From Letharia columbiana (taxonomy: Eukaryota > Ascomycota > Lecanoromycetes > Lecanorales > Parmeliaceae), in NCBI RefSeq assembly GCF_014066305.1, contig NW_023501039.1:806001-870000 (forward strand): a stretch of 64,000 bases of DNA. Reading direction: 5' to 3'. Every line of letters starts with the position of its first letter. Position 1 is the first letter of the stretch. The notes under the pieces were generated by a model. That model did no database searches, was not told the origin of the DNA, and was given only the letters and a program-made list of their open reading frames with translations. Below, piece by piece: positions 21,654 through 33,369 of this stretch. A program made the translations under genes and the position numbers.

Positions 21654-24340
21654 ATGTCTCGACACAAGTTAGTGAAAGCTCTAGACTTGGACGAGGAGCT
21701 TGATGACTTCGATGGAGGCGCCGATTCTGATTATGGGGAGGAAGTCGGTGCCGAGGACAAAGGTATATATCTTTTGTTGCTCGTTCCGAAGATGCGTACT
21801 CGGGTGCCCGCTTGCGAACCAAAGACTGACTCTGACGTCCTAGAGCACTTACGTCTAGGCACTGCTAAAGTACGGGATGTACTCGGACCGGAAGTATCCA
21901 TCACCGACAGGGAGATTGAGGATTCATTATGGCATTACTACTACGATGTTGATAAGACTGTAAACTACTTAATAAGTACGACATGGTAGACGGTCGATTC
22001 GGTGGGATAATTTATTGAAAATTCATAGGCCAAAAAACAAATTCACAGACGCCTAAGAAGGCGAGGAAACAGAAGGTGAATTCGGACGTCAATAAATCAG
22101 ATGGTAAGTCTCGATAGTCTCTTTCGTTACTTTATTTCCAAGCACTGTGGGACACCGTTCGGAGGTGAGATTTCTGCAGCCTTCCTGTCACGAGCCTTTG
22201 GCTGAAAACGCGCCTCGGACCAGTATCGGATATTTCGCGGCAAGACTCAAAGACTGGAGGACATGTAAAAACTTCCGAGATCTCATCGTCTTGCTCCGCT
22301 CAGCTCTCGCTTGCAGACCTTTTCCGCGATTCTCCGTGGCTCAACATCCCAGAGGACCGCCGTGGAGAAATTCTTATTGAGCCTTTATATCCTCGAGGTA
22401 GATTAATGGGGGGCTCATCAAAGTCGGATGGTGCCCCAAAGTCCAAACTTGCTGCTCTAGCTGCGGCTCGCAAGAAGAAAGAGAATCAAAGGGCCGAAGA
22501 TGGACAGAATGCCACAAACTCCGTTGCTCTTCTGGACAAGCTTAGTGGCAAGCCACGACAAGGAAAGCCCGATAGTGCTTCAGATATATCGAGCCCCAAA
22601 CCTTTGATTGCGATCACCGAGCAGACTATGAACGAGCAACCGAGGAAATATCCAAAGCGAAAGTCAAAAGGGCTGAAATCGCCACAGGATGATCAGCCAG
22701 CAAAGGAGGCTTTTAAGAAGTCGGATTCTCTGGCTAGTCCAGACGTCGAGAAACAGCCTGAGATCACACCGGCAGCAGATCCATCAGTATTTGCACAGAC
22801 CATCTTTGCCGCCCCTGCAGTGTCACAACAGCATGATCTTCAGACTTCAGATCGTTATGTGTTAGGTCCTGATACATATGCTGAATTTGATTTTGCAGGA
22901 CCAAGCCCTGATGATGTTGTCACAAAAGCGCAAAACACTAAAAGACCAACCAGAAAGCCGGTCAAACAGCCACCACAGCCTTCATCCGGCGATGAAAGCG
23001 TCAATGCTGTTTCCCAAGGCGTAGGGGTTGTTGCTATTGAAGAGCCCAAGGTGAAGGGGAAGAACCTCGATGTTATGGCGGAATTCGAAAGGTCGAAGCC
23101 CAAGAACGCCGCGAACTTTGTGGTAATTGGCCATGTTGACGCGGGAAAGAGTACATTGATGGGTCGTCTCCTTTATGATCTGAAAGTGGTCGACCAAAGG
23201 ACTCTGGACAAGTACCGCAAAGAAGCCGAAAGGATCGGTAAAGCATCGTTCGCTCTAGCCTGGGTGCTAGATCAGGGCACCGAAGAGCGAAGTCGGGGCG
23301 TCACCATCGACATTGCCATGAACAAGTTCGAAACAGAAAGTACCAGCTTCACAATCCTCGATGCCCCAGGTCACCGAGATTTCATTCCCAATATGATCGC
23401 TGGGGCCAGCCAAGCCGACTTCGCCGTCCTTGTCATTGACGCCAGCACAGGAAACTTCGAATCGGGTCTCAAAGGCCAGACCAAAGAACATGCCTTGCTC
23501 GTCCGCAGCATGGGTGTCCAACGCATCGTTATCGCAGTCAATAAATTAGACACCATTCAATGGTCCCAAGACCGCTTTGATGAAATATCCCAGCAAGTCT
23601 CCGCCTTCCTCACAACCGCAGGCTTCCTGGCAAAAAATCTCGCTTTCGTCCCATGCGCAGGCCTCACAGGCGACAATATTGTCCGCAAAGCAGAAGACCC
23701 TCAAGCTTCGTGGTATACCGGCGCTCCGCTCATTTCACTACTTGAATCCTCTGAGCCCGTCACCCGTGCCCTGGAAAAACCTCTACGCATGACCGTTGAT
23801 GACATCTTCCGTGGTGGCGTGCAGAATCCCCTTTCTATCTCCGGCAGGCTGGATGCTGGCAATGTCCAGATTGGCGACACTGTTGTCATAATGCCCGCCA
23901 GCCAGACTGCCTCCATCAAAGGCCTTGAAGTCGACTCAGAACCCTCAGACTGGGCCGTAGCTGGCCAGAATGTCATACTGCATCTCGCAGACATCGAAGC
24001 CAAATACCTGAAATCTGGCGACGTCGTCTGCCCACCTGCCGTCCCCATTCAATGCGTCACGTCGTTCACAGTTAAGATACTAGCATTCGAGCATATCACA
24101 CCAATGCATTGCGAAGTTCACAAAGGAAGGTTGCATGCGCCAGGGAGGGTCACAAAACTGGTGGCCCAGCTGGATAAGGCGTCTGGTGCTGCTGTCAAGG
24201 GGAAGAAGCCTAGATTGATTAAGCCAGGAAGTGTAGCGAGGGTGCATGTTGAGGTAGATGATCCCATTCCGTTGGAGCAGGGAGGGAGAGTCATTTTGAG
24301 AGCCGGCGGCGAGACTATAGGAGCGGGGCTTGTGGAGTGA
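21654..24340 (+). CDS. HBS1: Hbs1-like ribosome-rescue GTPase (Hbs1/Ski7)
   Basis: Acts with Dom34/Pelota to release ribosomes stalled in no-go and non-stop decay. Proposed exons: 21,654-21,762, 21,844-21,975, 22,029-22,103 and 22,317-24,340, giving 779 codons in phase. The N-terminal HBS1 domain ends WHYYYDVDKTVNYL. A low-complexity linker contains FDFAGPSPDDVV, the exosome-binding style motif. The eEF1A-like GTPase has GHVDAGKS (G1), DAPGHRDF (G3) and NKLD (G4), followed by two beta-barrel domains. A 5'-UTR intron is likely (GTAAGT at 21,579 to AG at 21,632). The third intron is ambiguous: a weaker frame-compatible acceptor at 22,169 would add about 49 residues ending LSLA before DLFRDSPWLN. 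Alternative Hbs1/Ski7 isoforms are therefore possible. Confidence 0.92.
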
Positions 24341-25311
24341 GATGGTGGGAGGCTTGCGTCATTTCCATGTTCATGGTCAGGTGGGTGCAGAGAGTACAGC
24401 AATCCAACTACTCAGGAATCGATCAGGTTACGAAAATAGCATCGAATCTGTTCTCATGAAGGTCAAGTGGCGGCAGCTCTCTTGTTTCCATTAACCCCTC
24501 CGTCTTCGTGCGCTGTCCATCGCTCGCATTGCCATCCTCGACCAACATTCTGGGAGAATAATCGTCATCATTATCCGCCACCTTAACTGCAAACCTAATC
24601 GTCATCCAGCGGTTTTAATTCAATTTCAAACCCTCCTCAGATGCTGTAGCTCTGCTACACTCTTATCGTGCCTATAATCTCACGACATTCTCCGAGACTG
24701 CAATACTCATCCCAAATCTCCGACAAATTTCACATAACCTCCCTCGCGAAGAGCGCCAGCGTCAGTGAACAACGATTACCCCGCGGACTGGTACATTAGG
24801 GTAATGGATCAGTGCGGGTGACTCAATAAGTGCTTTCGGGAAGGTGACTACAATTGACGCTTTCTGTCGCTGTTTTCGACCCCTTTTCACTCCGTCTGAT
24901 TATCGATCCGTCGCTGAGTCGCGTCTCGTCCTTTTCTTCAAAGCTAGTACGCGTGGCTCACGGAAGCCGATACCAGTCTATTGCTTTCATTGTCACATAT
25001 TCAAGCCTGCTTCTCATCGAAAAGTCTCTTTCTACGTTGATACTCGCAATGCCTATGCTTGCAATCGCAAGGAGTGTTGATATCATTGTTGGGAGGGTAA
25101 TGTGCATCTTGAGGCGCCCGTATCATATTCTCATCTCCTGAGATGTCGTAGTACTATACGCTTCTTTCTTGCCTCGGGGCCGATTACGGTGTATTCACAT
25201 CGCTCGGTAGTCATATGAGATAGGGCGCGCTCTAGAGGGTACATGGCATTATGGTATAAGGACTTCCGTTTCTAACTGCCTGAGATAATTATGAATTTAC
25301 CATTGGCCCCG
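24341..25311. other. Intergenic, no gene supported
   Basis: About 970 bp of normal composition. Short ORFs at 24,423 (-) and 24,844-25,141 (+) show no domain or conserved feature. Confidence 0.5.
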
Positions 25312-26046
25312 TCAATGACGGCTGCTCTGCCACTTCCGCAACCGGTCCAGGAATTCGCCAACGACTTGCACCTTCGAATGTGACGGCTCCATCTGCGATC
25401 GCAAATCCTCTTCATAAGCCTCCGCCGCCGCAATAAGAGTCCTCAGCCTAGCCCTCTCCTCAGAACCTTCGGTAGGCAGCCGGCCGCCGAGATCCTGTTT
25501 AGTCTGCAGCAAACCGAATATCGGCATCCAAGTCATGAGTAAAAGAACGCCCAAGTTAAGAAGCAAAACGGTCACCAAAATCAGAAGACTGTGGGGCTGG
25601 CTCTTCGCGTACGCGGCCCACGCGGCCTGACAAAGCCGATACCATCCGTCAATCAGATCGATGGAGACGCCCAGGCCCACTGCAAACGCAACAACCTGGA
25701 CGTAAAAAAGATGACGATCTTCTCGATCAGGGTTGCCAGATGTCCGGATCCTTTCCCCCTCGGGGCCGCTGTGCGGAGAGGTTTCGGTGAGGCTGAAGAA
25801 TCGCGTGGGTTGAATCGAAGCTATATCGTCGGCTGTCACGAAGAAGGTACCGAGTAGGATCAGCCCGCTCAGTATCGTGGGCATCGCGGAGGCCAGCCAG
25901 CCGGCGAGGGAGTCGCAGTCGCCGGGGCTGTCGTATGTCCACGAGACGTGCACGGCCAAGGCAGCGGTGGCGAGTAAGGATAGATTGCGGTAGAAGGATT
26001 CGCGATCCGGGTGCTGGTCCATGATGCTGCGCGTTGAGGATAACAT
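25312..26046 (-). CDS. Four-helix membrane protein, unknown function
   Basis: No family is recognised. The open frame extends up to 26,196, but the ATG at 26,046 (MLSSTRSIMDQH) gives a 244-residue protein starting shortly before the first hydrophobic segment and looks the better start. Four likely membrane helices are visible: LSLLATAALAVHVSW, the segment around MPTILSGLILLGTFFV, VQVVAFAVGLGVSIDLI and LLILVTVLLLNLGVLLLMTW. A charged loop (EGERIRTSGNPDREDRH) lies between helices 2 and 3, and an amphipathic C-terminal tail (RARLRTLIAAAEAYEEDLR) probably forms a coiled coil. No introns are needed. Confidence 0.6.
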   Translation of the reverse strand: MLSSTRSIMDQHPDRESFYRNLSLLATAALAVHVSWTYDSPGDCDSLAGWLASAMPTILSGLILLGTFFVTADDIASIQPTRFFSLTETSPHSGPEGERIRTSGNPDREDRHLFYVQVVAFAVGLGVSIDLIDGWYRLCQAAWAAYAKSQPHSLLILVTVLLLNLGVLLLMTWMPIFGLLQTKQDLGGRLPTEGSEERARLRTLIAAAEAYEEDLRSQMEPSHSKVQVVGEFLDRLRKWQSSRH

Positions 26047-26349
26047 TTTGGGCGGGTGAGGTGAGAGACGGTGGCAGTGTGTAGCCTGGCCTAAGAGGAA
26101 GGGAGGGTGAATGCAAGATATGAGGACAAAACTTTCAAAGATGGAGCGCCTTTTGTAGGGGATTTCGCATGCGGCTAAGGCTTCTGGCTTGCTCAAATTC
26201 TCTCATCGAAATGCTTCGTCGATGGAATTCCTCGGCTGCACTTGGCATTCGTTGTATTATCCCTAATAAGCATCCCTCTGTTCTCGTCATGAGTACTGCA
26301 AGAAGGCCAACGACAGCAGATTCGTAAGGGAAGTCGTGACGCTGCATCG

Positions 26350-27200
26350 TTGTTCATTGCTCATCGTGGCCTGTGACTGAGTCCCAGAAACCTTCTCGAG
26401 CTGCGCCTCCCAACCCTTTGACTTGGCGGCTGGCTATGCAGGGCCATGGAAGGTGGGAAACATCCATGAGGCTCTTGAACCCTTAGCCGGGTGAGTCTGC
26501 TTTTACGACGGACGAGTGCATCCTGTTTAAGGCTTAATCTCGTTGAATGATAGTAACATCTAGCGGTCTAAATCTTTTCTTCGGGATAAGGTATAGCATC
26601 GACTGAACTCGAGTGGTCCACTGCTTTAAGAGGGATTCGTTACATACGACTCGATCGATTGACAGAGTCATGGTGAGCAACGCGATTGTAAGAAAAGACG
26701 GACTTGTGTTGTAAAGGGTAGGTTTGGTGTTTTGATGAGAATGGAATGTGCTTTGTATGTTTCTTCGCGCGACGGACCGATAGTGTGTACGGCGGGGAAA
26801 TGATCGAGAGCAATAAGGAGGACATCTTCGTAGCGGTTTCACAGGGCTGCGGAAAGCTGCAGGCAGCAGAATCTACGAAGAGTTGTATGGAGAGCCCTCG
26901 AATAGAGAAAGGAAGTCAAGTTTGTCTTGAAGGCATTCACTCAACGGATGGCTATCATTTTGGCTGACAAGTCCACCCCAACGCACCCGCCGTCCACCAT
27001 TTAGAAGTTGGATTCCAAATTCGTAAAGAGTCCACTCAAAGCCAACGGTGGTCCCACGAGCCAATGATGTTCTAATAGCTGCCATTATCATCCTCTTTAC
27101 CACTCATTATACTCGTTGCCGGTTTCTTCTGCATCTCCTCCCACCATTAGACCAATAAGCCATGCCTGCTCGAAATATCCGGCCCTCGTTCACCTGGGGA
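26350..27200. other. Intergenic, only weak small ORFs
   Basis: Short minus-strand ORFs at 26,534-26,842 and 26,873-27,103 have no recognisable domain. The latter could be a downstream exon of the 27,203-27,646 ORF, but no junction is convincing. Confidence 0.4.
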
Positions 27201-27202
27201 CT

Positions 27203-27646
27203 CTACGACGTGTCAGTCCATAATCCCAGTTGGTATTTGTGTATAGGACTTTCTAACCTATTCAAAGCCAGAGGCGGAATTTGAGAGCGTATGTGCTCTT
27301 CTTGCTCGCGGACTTCGGCCTCGGTCCGTGGAGCATACGACTCAATAAGGGTGTTTGATTGGATCTTTGGCTTTCCCATGCACCACTCCCAGACCGTGCG
27401 CTTTCGAGGAAACCCCATTGTGGAGTGACCGGTAACATTGAACGGGATGCTCGAGGACTGCCCAGTGTTTTGTGGAGACGGTTGTGCAAGTGCAATGGCT
27501 TGACCTGCAACCGCTTCCTCCGACAGTGTGGTCATGTCTGCGCTTCGTGGAAGCGGATCCTGTAGGTGGGGAGTAGCTTTGGATAGAGAGATTGATGGGA
27601 CTAAGCTGATGATGGGGTTTGACCTGCTGTCTCCGTGGAAAATCAA
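27203..27646 (-). CDS. Hypothetical protein, possibly incomplete
   Basis: A 147-codon open frame with ordinary fungal composition and a coherent charged segment (TEAEVREQEEHIRSQIPPLALNRL) after a Pro/Ser/Gln-rich N-terminal half. The family is not recognised. The true start may be the internal Met of MTTLSEEAVAGQ. The C-terminus may continue through an intron into 27,103-26,873. Low confidence that this is a real gene. Confidence 0.3.
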   Translation of the reverse strand: MIFHGDSRSNPIISLVPSISLSKATPHLQDPLPRSADMTTLSEEAVAGQAIALAQPSPQNTGQSSSIPFNVTGHSTMGFPRKRTVWEWCMGKPKIQSNTLIESYAPRTEAEVREQEEHIRSQIPPLALNRLESPIHKYQLGLWTDTS

Positions 27647-27884
27647 CGTACCAGTGTCAAGTCTTTAAGCGCGGACCGAGTAATGAAGACGAGGGGAAGT
27701 GTCGGCCCAAGTGACACTCAACAATGATTACCCCGCTGATTACAGGATGCTGCCAGATTCAGACTAGCGCCGGCTACTGGACTTCGTTAGTATCACTCTT
27801 TCCTCCTTTGGAAAACCTCTTCTCTTCATTAGCAGTAACCTGTCTAGACCTCGCACTACCCCTCCCGGCAAACTTGATAGACAT

Positions 27885-28370
27885 CAACAAAAGAAAAAAG
27901 AAGAAAGGAAAAAAAAAGAAAAAAAAGAAGATATTATAATAAAAATAAAAGAATAAATTTATAATTAATTAAGTAAAAAAAGTATAAATAATAAAAAGAT
28001 TAGAAAAATTTAGATAGTAAATTACTATGAAAAAAATTAATTGATTTGATATAGAGGATTATGAAAGTATATATATATGTAATTATTAAAATATAAATAT
28101 AAGAAAAAAAATAGATAATAATAATATATAATAAATTAATAATAAATTTAAAATATAAAGAAAATATAAATAGAAAGATTAAAAAGTTTATATAAAAAAT
28201 AAAAGAAGGGAAGAAGATAAAGAAAAATAATAATAAATAGAGTATAATATAAATGTTATATATAATATAAGTATAATATAAATATAATAGATAGTAAAAA
28301 AAGAATATAAATAATAAGTTAGAAAATAAAGGGGGAATATAAAAGGGAAGTGGATAAAGGGGAGAAAAAT
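27885..28370. other. Isolated AT-rich island
   Basis: About 485 bp of nearly pure A/T and purine-rich sequence in otherwise balanced DNA, with sharp edges. The minus-strand open frame through it encodes only Phe/Ile/Tyr/Leu-rich low complexity and is not a gene. It is probably an old RIPped insertion. Confidence 0.55.
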
Positions 28371-28510
28371 CCCAGAAATAACCAGCTGCAAAAAGCTTTA
28401 ACAGCCTCGTTCCTAAGGTAGATCTTGGCAGTGCCTTCGTGACGCAGTGAATAAAATATGCATAGGCCTGCTCTACTTCCTTACTAACGAATTGAGTCCT
28501 GGTATCGTCT

Positions 28511-28909
28511 GTGTCCAAATTCCCCTCTTTCGGTCTACTCAAGCAAACCCAAATCCCATCCACGACGAGTGACAGTCAGTCCGACCGGAGCGTAGTGCCT
28601 TTCCCTGCCGAACTTCGACTGAAAATCTACCGCAACCTCGTCAGCCAGCCGTTTCTCGCTCTCGAAACAACTCCAGAACACTACTTCTCCGGGTCTCCCA
28701 GTCCCAGCCCCAGCGTGAGAGCAAGGTTTCCAGTCTGAAGGATTTCTTCGAAACCGTATACGGGCCTGCGGTGCAGGACGTTGTGCACGGTGCTTGTTAC
28801 TACACATGCTACCTCGACTTCTACCCGCGCCAGCATTTGGCGAAGGATCTGAAGTTCAAGGCCGGGAAGATGCTTGAGGAGGCGGCCAGGTTGGATGCTA
28901 GAGACTGTT
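28511..28909 (+). pseudogene. LPxELRLKIY-type hypothetical, frame broken
   Basis: The first frame (28,511) contains PFPAELRLKIYRNLVSQPF, the N-terminal signature of a large fungal family of F-box/2EXR-like proteins. The second part, in another frame from about 28,690, reads SSLKDFFETVYGP, ACYYTCYLDFYPRQH and ends LDARDC with a stop at 28,909. Joining the two needs a frame change, since no intron of normal size fits. The gene is shorter than usual for the family. The role is unknown. Confidence 0.45.
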
Positions 28910-29416
28910 GAGACGCTGAAAATTTCGTGGTGGCTGCGTGAGAGGGTCCGGATAGAAAGAAGCTGCGAGCGGGCTTGAGAAGCTAATGGTGATGCACAAC
29001 GTTTGTCGACGCTGATGTCTTTTAGAAGAGGGTAGCAAGCATTTCGAATGGTTTCGCAATCTGATACTCGGCATGGCTTGCCGCTGGGCCATCGTGATAC
29101 TGTTCCATCGCGCGAAGTGAGTGACCACGAATAGAGAAAAGGTAAATACGCCCCCGTCTTTCATCGTAGATTTGAACGGCGTAGGTGAGGGTGAGGGCCT
29201 AGGTCGCAAGCCCAGGTCGCAAGGTAAGGTAGAGGGAGAGGTTACAGGAAGACGCAATGGGTGCTGTGCCAGTGCATTCTTAGGAAGCAGATCCGTCATT
29301 GGTTCTTACGAGGCTGATGACTTGGGTGGACAGAGACCATCCTGGAAACTTGAATACGTAGGCTGACGAGCCCGTCTATCAGAGCATCGCTGGCATCTTC
29401 CAATCTAGAATCGATC

Positions 29417-30523
29417 CTACTTCTTCTTCTTCGCAGCCTCCTCCCTCTCCCTCATCGCCGCCCTAGCACTCCTACTTCCTCCCAGCTTAGGCCCTCTGGG
29501 TTGGTCGTCCACCTCCTTTCCCTTTACAGGTTTCTTTGCCTGTGCCGCCTTCTGCTGGCGGCTTGAGATAGCATCCATGAATTCCCGCCTGAATTGCTCG
29601 GCGATACGATCATCGGCCGCTTGATCGTCATTGTTCACTTCTTCATCCGGCTCATCGTAGATGTCAAGCCTAGATTCGCGCATAACTTCTTCAACGAGCT
29701 TATCTCGTTTGACATCCTCACTGTTTCGCCGCTTGCGAGGCCGCCACGGCTTACCATCTCTTCGTAAGCGAACTTTGCCCGTAGACTCCTCTATTTCCGG
29801 CTCTATGCCCTCGAGCCTGCGCTGAGCAGCTTCGGTCAAGGCGATATTTCGGAGTTTGGCGTCTGGGCCAAGGTCGATTTCGTGGAGCTTTCCCAGAGCT
29901 GCGGGCTGGCGGTGTAGCCCTGCGTCAAGCAGAGCTCCGTTGGGTGACAGCTCTTGCCCGTTTAGAGATTGCGTAGAGGTAGATTGATTTTGACGTTGAC
30001 GTTTAGCCAATTCGGAATCTATGTATGCCATCCTTATCACGTTAGTCGCTGCATCTAGGTTTCAATCAAGGGTAGGTGGGGGAAAGGCGTACATATGCTT
30101 ATCGGCTACGTCTGAGACCTGGCCTGTTTGAGGGGCAAAGCGCTCGATAACTGATTTGATGTCTGCCGGGGTGTCGTCCTCCTTCACTATGAGAGCATCA
30201 CTGGTCTGCGAGGTGCTTGAAGTAGACGTATGGCTGTTGGTGAATTCGATGCCGCCTTTTCGCGGCAAAGCAAGCTTTCTTTGGCGGAGGATTGCTGCGA
30301 TTGACAAGGGCTCCTCGTCTGTCTTGTGGTGCTGAGTCTCGGTAAGGCGGCCTTGGTGAGAGATGAGTTCGTCGACGGTCATCGACTCTGGAGGAGGTGC
30401 GGATGAGTGAGTGGGTGATCCTTCGTCTTCTCCATCAGTGCGCTTGCGGTAGAACTTCCTCCGCTTAGAGGGCCTGAAGAGATCTGATGAGTTCTCGCCT
30501 TCACTTGGTAGGCTGGTCTGCAT
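29417..30523 (-). CDS. Hep59/Tls1 family splicing-associated factor
   Basis: Matches the C9orf78/Hep59 family, whose fission yeast member Tls1 is spliceosome-associated and affects splicing of telomere-maintenance genes. Exons are 30,523-30,093 and 30,032-29,417. The 60-nt intron has GTACGC and a GACTAAC branch site, with the Met codon split across the junction, giving the conserved block DKHMMAYIDSEL followed by AKRQRQ. The N-terminus has FRPSKRRKFYRKR, a typical basic start of the family, and the middle has SIAAILRQRK and FAPQTGQVSD. The C-terminus is Lys/Arg-rich and ends EEAAKKKK. The start ATG at 30,523 is chosen because upstream codons read through the divergent promoter. About 348 residues. 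Confidence 0.85.
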
Positions 30524-31063
30524 GATGACTTTTGCGTGTGCTGCGAAAGAAAGGTACCTACTTGATAATAGTTGTATAAAATAATTTATACGCTGAGGAC
30601 CTGACTCCGGTGGCTTGGGTGAGATGCTTCGATGAGGCTTCCGGTCTACCCGCAAAAGCTCGGCTCGACTGTCATGGAATCTTGCCTTGGCGATGGAGAC
30701 ACCGGTACCAGGGCAAGTCTTAGCGGACTTTGATCTTGGCGCTGCGGCGTTTCTCCAAGATGATTGGTTACTAGTAGCAATATTCCCCATGGGCTGGAAA
30801 GCTTGATGCAAGCCGTTCGATTTCACTTTCCTTCCGCATCGTCTCCTCAAGTCCACCATTCCATCTCCTATTATCGAGCGACGAGCCAATTAACCCCTTC
30901 ATCATTTCAATCATCATGCCTTCTTCCTCGCCAATATTGAGTATTTTCAATTCTTGACAGGTATGCGACCAGGCTACTCTTGACATACTGATGGTGATGT
31001 GACATCAACTTGCAAAAGACGAAGCCACGCCCTGGAGCGCATTCCGATCACCCATCCTACATC

Positions 31064-32272
31064 ATGTCTTTGACTGTCAAGCATCTCAACGGAGACACCA
31101 CCTTTCTCCTCACTTTCTCTCCGAATGATAATTATCCACAGACTCCTCTAGGATCTCAATTTCAGCAGCCTCCAGGCACTTTCTCCATACTCGTTGATCC
31201 ATGGCTCTCAGGTCCCACAACAATGTGGCATCCCAAATTCCTCCTTTCAAAACACACCACGCCATCGTGCATTCCGCACCTCTCACATATACCAGAGCCA
31301 AACGTGGTCCTCATCTCACAAGATAAGCCTGATCATTGTCATGAAGCTACACTGCGACAACTGGATCCCACATCACCCATCACTACCATCTTGGCCGAGC
31401 CAACAGCAGCCAAGAAAATTAGAGGGATGAAGTTCTTCCACCCTGACATGGTCCATTCGTTGCGCCCTTTCTCCGAACGAAAGCCCGATTCAGTCATTAG
31501 GTTTTACATTCCGCCAATTATTCCGGGAGGGACACCGGGTGAAGCGACCATTTCGTTCATACCGGCCAAATTGGATATGGCCAAAGTACATAACGCCATT
31601 GGAGTCACCTATCGACCACCATCATCCAGCTGCATACCATCGCGTCCTTTCTCTCCAATCTCGCCAAATTCTCAGCCACCTTTCCACCAATCTCAATATC
31701 CTCCAGCGCCGCAGAACCTGCCAATGACCCCTCCTGAATCACCTACATGGCAAAGCAGCACTCTGCGTACCGACAGTAACACCCTCTCCTCTGCCTCCAC
31801 CCCATCATCCCATCAAAGCAACTCCAACCACAACCTCTCCGTATCCTCCAGAAGCTCTGTCACATCCACCTCCCGCATCCATGCCGAAAAAGCATTATCT
31901 TTTATTTACTCTCCCCATGGCGTCAATTACTCCCTCATTCGTGCCTATGCCTCTACGCATCTGGTGTCCATCGCTGCTCTTCCTCTGACACTTCTGCTGC
32001 ACTCTTTCGACCGCGTCGAAAATCCTTGGTATCTCGGCGGTAATGTCGCAGCGGGCTCACCCGGTGGGATCGAGATAGCGCAAAACCTGATGGCCAGATG
32101 TTGGATCAGCGCACACGATGAGGACAAGGATAACACTGGGCTTTCTGTGATGTCAGTGAAGACAAGAAAATACACGAAGGAGGAGGTTAGAAAAATGCTA
32201 AGGCAAGAGTTGGGAAGCAACGTGAATGTTGCAAATTTGGCGCCAGGAGCAGAGATGGTTCTAAAAGCGTGA
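31064..32272 (+). CDS. Metallo-beta-lactamase-like fold protein, degenerate
   Basis: A 402-residue protein, intronless, divergent from the Tls1 gene across about 540 bp. FSILVDPWLSGPTTMWHPKF and VVLISQDKPDHCHEATLRQL correspond to the first strands and the metal-binding loop of the UlaG/YycJ-like metallo-hydrolase fold. FIPAKLD and later FIYSPHGVNYSLI and HSFDRVENPWYLGGNVAAG match the downstream fold. The usual HxHxDH reads QDKPDH, so two metal ligands are lost. A Ser/Pro-rich insertion (about residues 185-280) interrupts the domain. Family members in fungi are uncharacterised. It is probably not a normal zinc hydrolase. Confidence 0.7.
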   Translation: MSLTVKHLNGDTTFLLTFSPNDNYPQTPLGSQFQQPPGTFSILVDPWLSGPTTMWHPKFLLSKHTTPSCIPHLSHIPEPNVVLISQDKPDHCHEATLRQLDPTSPITTILAEPTAAKKIRGMKFFHPDMVHSLRPFSERKPDSVIRFYIPPIIPGGTPGEATISFIPAKLDMAKVHNAIGVTYRPPSSSCIPSRPFSPISPNSQPPFHQSQYPPAPQNLPMTPPESPTWQSSTLRTDSNTLSSASTPSSHQSNSNHNLSVSSRSSVTSTSRIHAEKALSFIYSPHGVNYSLIRAYASTHLVSIAALPLTLLLHSFDRVENPWYLGGNVAAGSPGGIEIAQNLMARCWISAHDEDKDNTGLSVMSVKTRKYTKEEVRKMLRQELGSNVNVANLAPGAEMVLKA

Positions 32273-33369
32273 TGATCTCTTCTGCGAACTCCTGTGCATT
32301 ACGGTATAACCACTCGGTGGCTTCTTCAATCTGGCGTTATGGGTAGGCAGGGTCTGGCCCTAGAGCGATTCAAAACCCATCGGCGAAGCGTTTGCGGGAG
32401 TTGAAAATCGCGGCATGTGTGGAGATTTTCAAGGGAAACGATATACATGAGAATGACATTTGCAGCAGTCTTTTAGCGACAGAGGCTGGGAAAGATCCTC
32501 TTTATTGATACATTGATCGTACAACAGTTTCCGCCAGATCTCTCAATCTAAAGAGCTCTGTAAAACAAGCTTGCCCCTAGGCTATGGATCATGGCTCTAA
32601 AAATGGCTGATATGAGGGTTGGAGCAGCCTGACATGTGCCTAACGTGGTCACGTCTAGTTTCCAATCCGTACAGAGTACGTCTCAGTCAAGGCATGTAGA
32701 GGCGGAGACTCCTCTTAAAACAACTACGGGTTCGACCTTTCATAAGACGCGTCCACTGAAAAAGATTCCTCGACCATGTTGCCCACATCGTCCAATCTCA
32801 TCCCTATCCCCATCTCCAAGCCTCATCAACGCAGACCCGTGAAGGTGTTCTAGGCCGTCACCATCATCGCGGAGTGCGTCGTCTAGTCCTTGTCCCAATA
32901 CTCACCAACCCCTTTCTCTTTATCTGTTGTTCTAAACCAAGCAAAACCGTTAGAAACCGTGGTTGCACCAATGGCTGATTCTCAGGGGAGATATAAATCG
33001 TCTAGCAGACTACGCCATGAAATTTAAGGCTGTTCTCTTCGTCTGGCTGAGTCCGCAATGATGTTCAATACTTTTCCTTGCGTCACAGCAGCCACAGATG
33101 GCATTTCTACGAGATAGCCAAGGGTCTTCGCTTGAAGCGTCCTTCAATCATCGTTCATTTCGAATAAAGCACAACATGTTGAAATCTTTTTAGAAAAACA
33201 GTCACTTCTTTCAAACGTCTCGGATCGCAACAAGATACAGCCAGCAAGGACGCATACCCGTCCCGGATTTCTACAACTATCGAAATCTACAAAGAGGACA
33301 CGCGCTGGCTTGCCGGTATCATCGAGTCTCTCCGCTATGATGGTGCTCCCAAACTTTTCGGACCTAGAA
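32273..33369. other. Intergenic, no gene supported
   Basis: About 1.1 kb with short ORFs only. A Ser/Pro-rich 68-codon ORF at 32,636 has no recognisable feature. Confidence 0.45.

Noticed and set aside
28000..28563. 187-codon minus-strand ORF rich in Phe, Ile and Tyr
   Set aside because: It lies in an AT-rich island and is low complexity, despite resembling a membrane protein.
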